Shown in pieces: positions 31,779 through 42,977 of a stretch of 64,000 nucleotides of DNA. The stretch covers positions 1 through 64,000 of the forward strand of contig JAQOOI010000041.1 of the NCBI GenBank assembly GCA_028554645.1, in the 5' to 3' direction. The position numbers and the translations under genes were made by a program. The DNA comes from Omphalotus guepiniiformis (Eukaryota > Basidiomycota > Agaricomycetes > Agaricales > Omphalotaceae). Numbering within the stretch: position 1 is the first letter of the stretch; every line of letters starts with the position of its first letter. Under the pieces are notes generated by a model. That model was not told the origin of the DNA and ran no database searches. It saw only the letters and a program-made list of their open reading frames with translations.

Positions 31779-34584
31779 ATGTCGACGAACTCTGCGAGTC
31801 GTAACGCTTCAACCGGTCATTTACCACATCACACACATCCTTTACTTCCGGCTATTAAACCTGATATTCCGTTTGCGAAGATGACGCAGCAGCCTGGGTA
31901 TAGTTTTCTTGCTTGGACTTTTGGGAGGGGGACGGTGGTGAGTCGCGTTCAATTTCAAGTTTCATGGAATACTTTGTTTCAGAGTATTGACGCGAAACGG
32001 AATTGTGTTGTATTGTAGATATGGAAGATCTGGCCAGCGGTTATGTTACATACTGCGTTTGCTGCTTGTACGTCAAAATTTTGCCGTCTGGGCGTTTTTG
32101 AGGATGGTACTTACGCGTGGGATGGGATGGGATGGGTGGTAAGTTATTGTTTATCTTAAGGAAAATCGAGGGATGTATGTTGGGATACCTAATGTGATGT
32201 TGACTGTTCTTGGTGAGTCCCTGGCTCTTTCTCTCTCGAGATGATTCTTCGTGTAGTGAGCGAAATACTAATCCTTGTAACCTTCTAAACTTAGGTGTAG
32301 TCATCGGTTTCGTAATCTCCTATCGAGCAATGAGCGGGTGAGTCTTCCCCTTCCCCTCCCCTTCCCCTTCCCCTTCACCTCTTCCCCCACCCACACCCCA
32401 CACAACTCACCCCACAAAACTCCCAGGTACGACCGCTACTGGATGGGCCGAACAGCCTGGTCCGACGTCATCCGTAACTCACGTACAATAGGACGACTCG
32501 TTTGGTTTCATGTTCCACCCCGTATGACACCCAAGACGCAAGAGGAGATTGAAACGGGGTTGATGAGTAGGAGTAATGCGGAGATGATGAAGGTTATGGC
32601 GGAGAAGAGGATGGCGTTGGATCTTGTTGAGGGGTGGGTGCCTTTTGTTTTTTTGTTTTTGTTTTTGGTTTTTTTGGGGATGGGTGGTTGTTGAGAAATT
32701 TTCTTTAGGTTTGCGGTTGCTGTGAAACATCATTTGAGAGGTATGTTTGATATGATCTGAATGTTGGAGGGAGGTCGTTAACGGTGCGTTAGGTGAAGTT
32801 GGGATTTATTATGAAGATCTATATAATCTCGTTCGTCCGTTACACGATGTAAGTACTTTCATTCTTTTCTTCAAGTTCTCATTCATCCATATATATACTT
32901 ACTAACTATATCCCATCATACTTATGTATAGCACGACCACACACCCTCTCAAAAAACCGCAGCAATGTCAAGCGCATTACCACCCCCATCTAGAGCCCGC
33001 CGAATCGCATCCAACCCTTCTCTCCCAGTCCCACGTAAATCACCCAACTCATCCGGATCCACACCCATACCTCGAGCTGACTCTCAATCAAAATCCCAAC
33101 AAAAAGTCCACTATAACTACTACGCCGACGCACCGCCCCTGCCCCCGCCCCAAAACACAGTAACACCAAGCGCCTACGGGACATTCCAACGAAGTGAATC
33201 CCCACGAGGATCATCAAATCGACATAGTCTCCGACGTACACCCTCGAGTACCTCACAGATCTCGTCGAATGAATCGGTTAGGAGTGAACATAGGGTTCTT
33301 AAGCCTTCGCAGAATCCGGGTGCTGGGGAGGGTGATGTGTTGAGGGAGGTTTCGATGGATCTTATACCTTTTGCTGGGGTTTTTAGGGGTGTTAGGGGGT
33401 GGGTGAGGGAGAGGTTTGGTAAGGGGGCGAGGGCGAGTGCGAGGGGGGAGGCGGAGGCGGAGGTTGAGGCGGGTGTTGGTGTTGGTGTGCGAGGGGGAGG
33501 AAGGGGAGGAGGAGGAGGAAGGGATAGGGTTACGAAGGATCCGTATGGGTATGATGCGAGTCAGAGGAAATGGAGTGGGCCTGTTCAGCCTAGAGTTGGA
33601 AGTAAGAAACATATGAGGAAAGTGGTTGAGGAGGATGAGGAGGAAGGTGGGATGATTGGAGAGAATTTACCGGTGGAGGTTTTGAGATGTTTGAGTGAGT
33701 GGTGTAGTGTGCTTGAGGATAGGAATACTGTTCCGGGTGAGTGGGTGGTTTTTTTTACTGTGGGTGTGTACTTACGATAGTATTTGGCATTGGTGGTGGT
33801 GATGGTGGTGGTGATTGTAGGAACGAGTTTGGGAGGTATTATTGGGTGTATTGCTGCTATGGAAGCTACGCTTGTTGGTTAGTTTTCATATGCGTTTTTC
33901 GATCGATGTCAGTCAGCTCATAACGTTTCCGATTCTTTAGATCTAGAGCGGATTCTAACGACTCCTCTACCTTTGTTCGTATCCTCCCTCTCCCTCCCTC
34001 CCTCTCTCGCTCTCTCTCACGGACTAACTATTCGTCCCAAGCGTCTATTCCGTTCACATAAGACAGTAAGCACCGATCCCATCAATCACTTCCATACCTT
34101 TCCTCGACATTAAATGTATTTGTGGTATCTAGCACTGTCTGGGTATACCTATTCTTCCTCCCCTTCCAACTCGTAGCCGAGTTCAGTTGGCATACAGTTC
34201 CGGGAGTGACTATAGCTGCGTTTATTTATCTTGGGTTTTTAGCTGCTGGTGAAGAGATTGAGCAGCCTTTTGGTGAGTCAGGCCCCTTTCCTCTTCGGCC
34301 CATCCCCTTGCACAACTAGGTGTCACCCCCCTCTTAGCTTATACGATGTAACTAACTACTACTTGACTCATATAGGCTACGACGAAAACGACCTAGACCT
34401 AGACATGTTCTGTCAAGAGATCATTCATGTCGATATTGAGAACCTGAAGAAATCGCCTTGTCTTAATGCGTATTTACCACCTGGGCCGAGGACGCAGAGG
34501 CTTGTTAGGCATCGTTCGATGACGTTGATTGAGGCTACGCAGGAGGGTTTGGAGGATTCTTCTGACGGGGAGTATCGTGATTGA
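31779..34584 (+). CDS. Bestrophin-family (UPF0187) anion channel
   Basis: Thirteen exons, joined by GT-AG introns, give a 618-residue protein: 31779-31937, 32019-32067, 32171-32212, 32295-32337, 32427-32633, 32709-32740, 32793-32848, 32932-33736, 33821-33877, 33941-33974, 34042-34065, 34133-34272, 34376-34584. The fungal bestrophin signature GYDRYWMGRTAWSDVIRNSR is across exons 4-5, after the helix VVIGFVISYRAMS. Later parts are a long Ser/Pro-rich, probably disordered insert (exon 8, residues ~200-440), a helix GGIIGCIAAMEATLVDLERI, the helix VWVYLFFLPFQLVAEF, and the conserved GFLAAGEEIEQPFGYDENDL with HVDIE. Family members are membrane anion channels; the role here is inferred. Exon 1 begins at the first ATG. 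Intron 4 is unusually C-rich. The gene converges with the GH7 gene. Confidence 0.88.
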
Positions 34585-34935
34585 GTCCGGCGGCGACGAG
34601 GATGAGGAGGGGGTTTGAGGTTTTGGTTTTATTTAAGGATCCTAGTACGGCTTGCTGGAGCAGGACTTGGGATGTTATATACGTTCGTTTGGTTTTGGTT
34701 TTGTGTTTCGGTTATGTAGTTATTGTAATATGTTGGAGGTTTCGGTTTGGAATGTTCTGTACATACATACCCTGTCGTTCATTTAATTGTTATTTTCGTA
34801 TTCAGTCAAAGCTAATTCTTCAAACCATTCAATCAATCAATTCACGAGTCTATCCGGAGACTACTCGACAATGCGAAAACAAACATCGTACATAGAAAAC
34901 TTTTACAAGAGCTACGTAGTATAAATCTCCATCCT

Positions 34936-36458
34936 TTAAGTGGACGCGCTAAAAGTCGACCCGATATCACCAAACTTGATGTTCGAGAAAACAACCTGCG
35001 CATCAGCATTGTTCGTCTCAACATCAGTCGGTTGACCCGAAGTAGTAGCGCAAGTTCCACGAGCAATCCCAGGACTAGTAGCATCCGCATCAGTAGGATA
35101 ATCACTATCAAGCCAAAGCATCTCCGCAGCATGATCATCCCAAATACTAAGAACCAAAACCATACCCTTCTGTAAAGCCCCACCCATAGCTTCCAAACCT
35201 CCTTTCTGAGAAAACGTATTGGTATCACCAAACGCCGTCTTTTGCTGATCGCAGAAATCAGATGTGATTTCGTTAGTGGGGTCTACACCAGCGATGTTGG
35301 ATACAGAGTTTTGAATGACTTGACCGTTCTGTACGTAGATACGACGTATAGCGGATAGAGTACCGGTGGAAGTGTTATCGGAACTTATGAATTGCGTAAC
35401 GACAGTTATAGTCGAACTGGTATCGACGATCATACCAGGACCATAGAAAGTCGTGTTACCCATTCGATAAGAATTGAAATCACAACCGGCTTGATCACAT
35501 ACACCACCTGTACTTCCTGCGGCGGAGCAATCGTCTCCGGTACAAGAGGTTTGTTCGGTTACGGTACATGGATGAGGGGTTACTGCTGCGGAAATGGAGT
35601 TGGCTTCCCAGATATCCATTTCGTTACAGCATGTACCCATTTGACCTGTACCGGAGTTGGGATCAGAGTCGGATGCGGTCCATCCTTCGACGTTGGCTGT
35701 TCCGTCGATGAATTTGATATCGCGAGGACATTGGGAGTCGCAGTATCCTGTACCGAATTTAGCACCGGCTTGGTTCCCTGAGAAACGGGCCTGTGGGGAG
35801 GATATGTTTAGTGTTTAGTGTTTAGTTTTTTTCGGGGCGAGAAAAGTTGCTTACCATGCCACCGTCAGCGTCCATCTCTGAAAAGTAGAGGGCACCGTTG
35901 AGACCGCAAGGTAATTGCGAAACGTCAACGTCGAATGTGAACTCTTGGTTGATAGCATTGAACATCTGGTATTCGGTCTCGCTGCCTGGAGCCATGAGAT
36001 ATACACGGGACCCAACGTTCGTTTGCTGAGAAGCGGTCACAAATTTTAGAGTGAGCGCGTCGCCGGACGTACTGATACCGTAGGTGCCTATGACCAAAGT
36101 TCCAACCGCCGTAAGCAAAAAAAGTGGTAACAAAGGATGAAAAAACACGAAAAGCATTACCTTCATAATCAGCACCATCAATTGCACAATTCGCAGCACA
36201 AGTAGCACCATCCGGACAAACAGTCGCATTCCAAGCATTCCCAGTATAACAATTAGTATACCCAGTAGTAACATGAGTCCAACGCCAGTTAGAGTCAAGT
36301 ACTACTGAAGAAGATTGAGATTCGCAGTCTCCGGTACCAGTACATTTTTGCCAAGTTAAAGGAGGGTGCGTTTCGGCGGTTTGAGTACCGGCTTGTTGAC
36401 CGTGTGCGATGGTCAACAGTGACAGTGTGAAGGAGATGAGAGCGGCTGTATGAAACAT
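34936..36458 (-). CDS. GH7 cellobiohydrolase, secreted, no CBM1
   Basis: Three exons (36458-36161, 36087-35855, 35790-34936) encode 461 residues. A signal peptide [20 protein letters not shown] precedes [20 protein letters not shown], the normal start of the mature GH7 fold. The catalytic motif EMDIWEAN (near residue 225) holds the nucleophile and acid/base Glu. Many Cys pairs, YCDSQCPRD, and [18 protein letters not shown] complete the family signature. The protein cuts cellulose from its reducing ends, releasing cellobiose outside the cell. It ends after [13 protein letters not shown] with no linker or cellulose-binding module, as in many basidiomycete GH7 enzymes. A TATA box and two CreA-like sites lie upstream. 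All key residues are present and frames are intact. Confidence 0.95.
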
Positions 36459-36544
36459 TTGCGGTGCAGCTTTGCAGAACAGAACAGAGCAGAAGACGAT
36501 TGGTGAGAACCGATGATGGAAAGTGAAGCGGTCGGGCACCCTCG

Positions 36545-36552
36545 TTTTTATA
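36545..36552 (-). promoter_or_regulatory. TATA box of the GH7 gene
   Basis: The minus strand reads TATAAAAA about 87 bases before the GH7 ATG, a usual place for a strong fungal core promoter. Confidence 0.6.
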
Positions 36553-36562
36553 GGAGAGGTGA

Positions 36563-36590
36563 GTGGGGTTGGGGGGTACTGTGAGCGGGG
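36563..36590 (+). promoter_or_regulatory. Two CreA/Cre1-like sites upstream of GH7
   Basis: GTGGGG at 36,563 and GCGGGG at 36,585 fit the SYGGRG consensus of the carbon-catabolite repressor CreA/Cre1. Such sites are common before cellulase genes. Function here is inferred from position only. Confidence 0.35.
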
Positions 36591-36769
36591 AAATTGGTTC
36601 TGGTATGTCCGAGTCTATGCGTTCCGCGTATTATCCGGGAGATGGTGGAGAACAAGAGTATATGAGGTTCGGTTTGAAAGTATGTATGAAGCGTACAGGT
36701 GATGAAGAGGGTTCGTAGTGAAGTGGATAACTGGTGCTTTCGGTAAGAGCTCGGGAAATATTCGTCCAA

Positions 36770-37745
36770 GGGTACGGCAGAAGGAAACGGGTTTGTTTTT
36801 TTTTGTGGATTCTCGACGCGTAAAAAAAGGCGGTTAAGGATATATTTGAACTTTATAGCTGAGTCGCTGGTGGTATTGAAGAGTATCCTCGTATTATCTG
36901 AAGCTTTTGGGCATCAGGTATGACCAGATGCGGTTTTGACTTTGAAGCCATTTCCGAGGGTATTGAGTATCCTGCACGTAGATATTAGTATCGAGTTAAA
37001 GCCCAAGACAGCACAAGAGAGCGCACCATTGTTGCAACGAAAAGACAGCGAACTATGCTCTCCCGTCACTCCACAACAGCCTTGCTCGGAAGCTTTCGCC
37101 TATAGAGCGAATCTACCATGGTCTTCTTCAGTCACGCACCATCCACCTCCTCCAGAATCACTTTGACTTCCTGATTGCCAGAGTTCGGCGCACACATACC
37201 CCGCAGCAAAGTTTCCGAGTCGAATGTTTGAAGATGTAGGTTTTCGACACGAGTTTCGACGAGAATTGGCCTGCTGCTTTTTGCGAGAGTGATCCTTGTG
37301 GAGTAGCTTGTGGAGCGGGAAGCTCTTGGGAAGCCCGAGGACGAAGTTAGTGCGACCGATAGACCACGTAAAGAAAGGTTTTTTATGCGTTCGTGTTTAC
37401 TAGTGGCCTATGTGGTATCTTTGTATTGAGTGAGAACCAGGTGAGGATTTGTCTGAAGGCTTCAGCGTCGATGGAAGGAAATTTGGAGAAACAAGGATGT
37501 TATGTTTATCTCCGGTGAAACACGTGGAGTGCCGCCAGAGCTTCCTTTTCTGACGCCGTTCCAGCCTTGATGTAAGCGCCTAAATTTCATGAGCGCCTGC
37601 TCTCTTCTACATAGACACAATGTCAACGGCCGCGTCGTCATCTTCGTCCACAACCACAAGCCATAGTTTTTCTGAACAGGTTTGTACTGTAACGTAAACC
37701 CAAGTCAAACCCAACAAACACTCACCAAAATAACCCCTAGACCCG
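36770..37745. other. Intergenic region
   Basis: No supported gene. A short possible exon with ATG at about 37,620 (Ser/Thr-rich, ending at a GTTTGT donor) does not join in frame to the next open stretch. Confidence 0.4.
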
Positions 37746-38105
37746 ATGGGCGATATAAGCATGGGACTCGCCTACATCTGCTGTGGCTGCTGTAATAACA
37801 CCTTTCTCCTATCCTCCCCTCACCCCAACTTCAATTAATCCTATATATCCCGTCTTTTAGGCTGCTTGAATGGCACCGACCCAGGCCCCGAAGGATCTCA
37901 GTATACCCGAACGACTAAACATCCCAAGGAAAGACTTGTTGATGAGGAGTTTTTGGCTAGGAGTTATAGGAGGGATAAGAATGGACGGATACGGATGCAG
38001 CCGAGTGGGAAGGCGCCGATGGTGGTTGGCTCGATGCCGTTGGGTGGTGTAGAAGTGGAAAGAGTCCGTGATGAGGTGGTTGGGGTTGGTGAAGGGACTT
38101 GGTGA
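37746..38105 (+). CDS. Possible small Cys-rich protein, unknown
   Basis: A two-exon model (37746-37791 and 37861-38105, 69-base intron with GTAATA and TTTTAG) gives 96 residues starting MGDISMGLAYICCGCCCLNG and continuing DPGPEGSQYTRTTKHPKERL. The N-terminus has a Gly after Met and a cluster of Cys after a short hydrophobic run, which could fit a lipid-anchored peripheral membrane protein. The rest is charged. A further open stretch (VVPEIPVYVRYHECND near 38,195) may be another exon. I do not recognise the family. Confidence 0.35.
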
Positions 38106-38385
38106 GCTATACTTTTGCGTGTGTTTTTTCGTGTTGCTTTCTGATTCGAAGTCTTGTAGAATGTGGTCTCTTTCCCTTCTCCAGATGGAATTGTTGTACC
38201 TGAGATACCTGTGTATGTTCGATACCATGAATGCAATGATTTCTCGATTTCCAGTGTTGTCATCCGCCTATGTACCTTGATCACGCACGACCAACGCGAA
38301 TCCTCCTCCTCCTCCTCCAATGCAACAACAATCAACATCCTACTAGATTGGTGTAGATCCTTTGCACAGCGCTGAGCGAAGGGAC

Positions 38386-38457
38386 TTAGCTCAAGGTGGT
38401 ACGGTTATCCCCAATCGTTCCCAGAACGAACTATGCGTCTTCTTCCACCTTTTTGGA
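38386..38457 (+). repeat. Dispersed ~70-bp repeat, copy B
   Basis: Partner of 19,057-19,125: TAGCTCAAGGTGGTACGGTT ... CCAGAACGAACT ... CTTTTTGG. Readable as LSSRWYGYPQSFPERT. Both copies stand alone without a complete gene around them. Confidence 0.5.
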
Positions 38458-38592
38458 GTACATATCAAAGATGAGAACGAGGATGCTTTTCACGATGAAG
38501 TTACTGCGAGCTGAAGGGTTCGAAGGGTTAATAGATTGTTTCTACGCCTGAGCAGCCGACATCGAGGCTCCCCTCGCTCATACCCACGACCT

Positions 38593-39094
38593 CAGGTGCC
38601 GATCGGGTGAACGGCTTATGGTAAACCGGGGGGGCTTAAGGCTTATGAGGGCTTATGGAGTCACATCAGTCACATCTAGTTACCATGAGCCCAGCGTGGG
38701 ACAACTCATGTAGCACATCCATCAACAATGCATTCACTTTCCCGCTCACTATTGCGCCTTGTTGCGCCTCATCTGCGCCTCACCCGCCTCCCTTTGCACA
38801 AGTGATAACTCAATTTTAGGTGCATAAAATTACTAAAGATAGATACTACTGATACGAGTTTTTTACACTCTACATCCTCATGTAATTAATATTCAAATAT
38901 TCACATATGACAATTTGACCTCACTGTTGATGGCAGCGACCAAAAGGTTGGATGACGTCGAGAACAAACAGGTTGACAAATGAGGATAGTCACAGCGTGA
39001 TAAGGACCATAAGCCTGTATAAGCCGTGGGAGATTTGTTTTGGCTGGTAAGCCCTCGAACCCGGACCCTAAGCCGTTCACCCGATCAGGCCCTC
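38593..39094. mobile_element. Non-autonomous DNA transposon (hAT-like?)
   Basis: The left end CAGGTGCCGATCGGGTGAACGG continues GCTTATGGTAAACCGGG. The reverse complement of the right end reads AGGGCCTGATCGGGTGAACG then GCTTAGGGTCCGGG, giving imperfect inverted repeats of about 40 bases that share GATCGGGTGAACGGCTTA. Inside each end are several copies of GGCTTATGG-like words, as in hAT subterminal repeats. The ~500-base interior is AT-rich and has no transposase. The exact tips and target duplication were not resolved. Confidence 0.65.
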
Positions 39095-39678
39095 AGGGTC
39101 TTTCAGGGACTCATAGATGGTGTATAACCGTACCCCGCGCTCGAGTCGACTCCGGGCCCGGGACACTCGGAGATGTTCTGTATCTTTTGTTGTCGGTTTT
39201 CATTTCTTCTTTGCAGTGCCCACGCACTGGTCGAAGTTAAAGTCTACAGCAACATTGAGGCTGTATGGGAAGGTGTTCAAGCAGTGTCAAGAGTGTGTAG
39301 TACTGATTTGTCGTCAAGTTCATGTTATTTTAATGCGGCCCGCAAGGTGCTGGCAAGCTGTATGCAAGTGAAGAAGAAAAGAACTGAATTGAGGATTGTA
39401 TGTAGGCAAAAGGGATTAAAAAAAGGGCGAGCAGGAGGCTGCAGGCGGACAGAGTCCGATCACTTTGACCTCGTGTTTGCGTTTCGGCCGTCTCAACCCG
39501 ACTCGGAGTCGGACCGACCCTAGTTCTTACAGTCATGTGGCTGCTCGCTGGAGTATGCCTCTACCTTGACGAGAGCTTGAACTGACCTTGACTCCAGACA
39601 ATCGCATTTAATGTGAGTTTAGAGTCCTATGTCTACCGCACCAGCCTCTTTACCATCCAAGATTTGAGTAATTTGTTA

Positions 39679-39950
39679 TGTCGGAAATCCCCGATCCCCC
39701 ATATATGGTCCGGCACCTGATAATGTCCGGCCATTTGATTAGATAAAGAAAATAAAGAAAATATGCCCCAAATTTGCCACCAACCGTCAAGCGTCGGATT
39801 ATATAAGCTGTGCGGAATTCATATATACTTCTAAATATGGGACCATTTTTGCTGCTTCGTTATTCTGATATGGTCATATATTCCCGGCCGAGCCTGACGG
39901 CCTGATATATGCATATATAGTCATATATTGTCGGACCGGGAATTCCGACA
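39679..39950. mobile_element. 272-bp MITE with TA target duplication
   Basis: The left end TGTCGGAAATCCCCG and the right end, reverse complemented, TGTCGGAATTCCCGG match at 13 of 15 positions. Both are flanked by TA. This is the pattern of Tc1/mariner-class elements. The inside is AT-rich with repeated CATATAT words and no coding capacity. Confidence 0.65.
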
Positions 39951-40198
39951 TACATAGGCTTTGACGTTGCACTTATCTATTTACGTCCAGCGGTCGCCCC
40001 GGCTATAACCTCAAGGCTATAATTACTTCTCTCATTCCCGATCACCCCACTTTTTCATGTAACTCTACCAGCGCATCGTGGATTGCTGACTCATTTTCAC
40101 CAGAAAAACCACACGAGGTTTGTCGATGTCGATAAGTACTCGGTACTTTCGGCCGTCTTTGTGTCGTTGGCTTAACCATCCTCCCTCTTCGCCATACC

Positions 40199-42778
40199 AT
40201 GTCTGCTTCGATTGAAGTCCCACCAGCACAAGCGCAATCTCCCGAACCAATTCTTGAATCAGAAACAGCAACGCAACATGAGAACACTGTTACTGAAGAC
40301 CCAGGAGTTCAACTAACCGACCAAACAAATCTTCTTCCTTTCAAACAAGTCATCGCTGTATTTCTAGCTTTATCTCTCTGCGTCGTCGTATCAGCTCTGG
40401 ATTCCGTCATCGTCGCTACGGCGCTATCAACTGTAGCTGCTGCCTTCAATGCTGGATCTATTGCTTCTTGGGTTCCTTCTGCGTATCTTATGACTTCCAC
40501 GGCGTTTCAGCCTTTGTATGGAAGATTTAGTGATATTTTTGGAAGGAAAAGCGCTATTTGTATTGCGATGTCTGTGTTTATGATTGGGAATCTTATTGCG
40601 GGGTTTTCGAAGAGTGTTATTCAGATTATTGTGTTTAGAGGTGTTGCGGGTGCTGGTGGAGGGGGGATTATTGGGATGATGCAGATTATTATATCTGATA
40701 TTATTTCGTTACGCGAAAGGTACGAATGGGATTTAGTCTTCTTGTGAATGGGTGATTTGATGATTGATGTGAATAGAGGGAAGTATCAGGGGATTATTGG
40801 AGGTGTCGTGGCTTTGGGATATACGGTGGGACCAATTATTGGAGGTGTACTGGCTGAAAAAGTTAGTTGGCGAGTGAGTACTACAGTTTCTTCGAATCGC
40901 TTTAACATACGCTCATTTTTGTTATGAAGTGGTGTTTCTGGATAACGATTCCATTGTCTCTGGTGTCTACTACCGTGGTAGTATTAGTCCTCCCGTTGAA
41001 GCCAGTGCATGGAGACATGCGAAGGCGCGTAACTTCATACTACCATCCAGTGGCTAATCGAACGTTCGAACCAAATACATTTAGAAAATTACTTGCAGTT
41101 GATTATGTTGGAGCGCTGTTGACTCTGGGGGGATGTACACTGATTATGCTTCCTCTCATCTGGGTAACGTACCACGTTTTCCATCCTCTTCTTTGACCTT
41201 TCTCTTACCTCTGTTCAGGGTGGAGTAACATTCCCTTGGAATTCCGCGATTGTTCTTGCACCCTTATGTTGCGGTTTCCTCGTTGTGTTTATATTCTGCC
41301 TGTGGGAGTCAAAGGGAGCGCGGTTGCCGATAGTCCCGAGTAAGTCGTCCTGTACCGATTCGTTGTTTGGCATACAGGGTGAAGCGAGAGATTGAATAGT
41401 GTATATCTTTCGACATCAGACTGTTTCTGGAGTTTATATCTCTATGTTTGTCAAGTATGTTTGTTCTTCTCGATCTATGTCCGCGATTGTCACTCACGCA
41501 TATACTCCGATTCTTCATGAACAGCGGTTTTGTGTTCTTCTCAGCACTGTACTATATTCCTCAGTTTTTCCAAACGGCACTTGGGTTTTCTGCTATTCAT
41601 GCAGGTGAGTACATTCCTGTCTACTGAAGCGAGCTTTTGCTCACCACTGCATGAACAAACTCATGCAGGACTTTTCTTGATTCCTCTATTGATAGGACAA
41701 ATGAGTGCTAGTTGGATTGCTGTAAGCACGTTTCTCAGTGCCGTCTTGATGTGGATTATGAACTTGTATGTAGGGTATGACTGTCAGTCGTACAGGCAGA
41801 TATCGTGTAAGTTTCATCAATAACTTCCGTACTAATGCCACTTGATAACAGAGTATCGCGTGCAGACTATCGTCTACTGTGGTTTCGGAATCCTTTCTAT
41901 AGCTTGTGGATGTATTTCGATTTTCACGGCTAGGACTTCAAGAGCGAGTATGGTGGTGTTGACGCTTTTGGCTGGTATTGGTGGTGGGATGGTAAGATCA
42001 GAAAGCCGAATTGTCTTAGTTTGGGCTTTTGGAAACTCACGGTTGGCTCGTACTTACTAGACTCTGCAAACTACTACGGTGGCGGTACAAGCTAGTGTGG
42101 CTAGGAAAGATATGTCGGTTGTTACTGCTTTTCGGAATGTGAGCAGGCAGGGTCCTTTTCGGTATGAACTTGAAAGAGTGTTGAGCTGATGATTATGAAG
42201 TTTATTCGGATGTTGGGAGGAGCCTTTTCACTTTCTATCGCTTCTTCGATCGTGTACGTGAAATCACACTCCGACCTTTATGCATTCCCAACCAACGCCA
42301 CTTACCTTTTTCTTTTCTTTTCTTTTCTTTTCTTCTTCCTAGCAACAACGCCCTCCGATCCTCAATGATAACCCTAGGACTCCCCTCATCAACAATAACA
42401 TCCATAATCGACAACCCTTCCCTCCTCGCCTCACCCTCCTCAATCAACATCACATCCGAATCAGCTACGTATATCCTTGATCAAGGGTACACGAAAGGTT
42501 TTAAGGATTTGTTTTATTTGAATGCGGGGCTTGGAGCGTTGGCTACGGTTGTTAGTGTTACGATGGTTAAGCATAAGGAGTTGATGAGAGGTGATGAGGA
42601 TATGTTGAGGAAGGAGGCGTTGGTTGCGATTGAGAAGGCTAGGGGTGAGAAAAGGGGAGGGGGAGGGAAGAAGAGTGGGACGGCTACGCCTGTTGGGCAG
42701 GTGGATGGGGATGTTGAGCTTGGGATTGTTGGAGGTGGTGATAAGGATAAGATGCTTGGATTGGGGGCGAAAGTATGA
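40199..42778 (+). CDS. MFS transporter, drug:H+ antiporter/amino-acid permease type
   Basis: Twelve exons give 632 residues: 40199-40719, 40777-40873, 40930-41163, 41219-41339, 41400-41454, 41525-41604, 41669-41721, 41774-41806, 41854-41991, 42061-42138, 42201-42253, 42343-42778. After an ~45-residue polar N-terminus, helix 1 begins (AVFLALSLCVVVSALDSVIV). WVPSAYLMTSTAFQPLYGRF precedes SDIFGRKSA, the MFS motif A; GYTVGPIIGGVLAEK is the antiporter motif C. Helix number, about 14, fits the DHA2/VBA-like group that exports drugs or loads basic amino acids into vacuoles. The substrate cannot be read from sequence. The tail is Gly/Lys-rich and cytoplasmic. Intron 11 ends in a (CTTTT)n tract before its acceptor. 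Confidence 0.9.
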
Positions 42779-42977
42779 TTGAATGGCATCTCTGGATGAT
42801 AGACTGGTTCGGATGCGTAAGGCCTTTAGGATGTTGAAAATGTTCTTATGTTTAGATGTGTTGGTTATGTCGAAAATGTTCTTTGTTGTTTGGATAGCTT
42901 TAGAGATGTATAGCTTGTATTGTCGGTTTCCCTTGGTTGAATAGATTTCTCTTCGGTCGAGTTCGTTTGGAAGCAAT

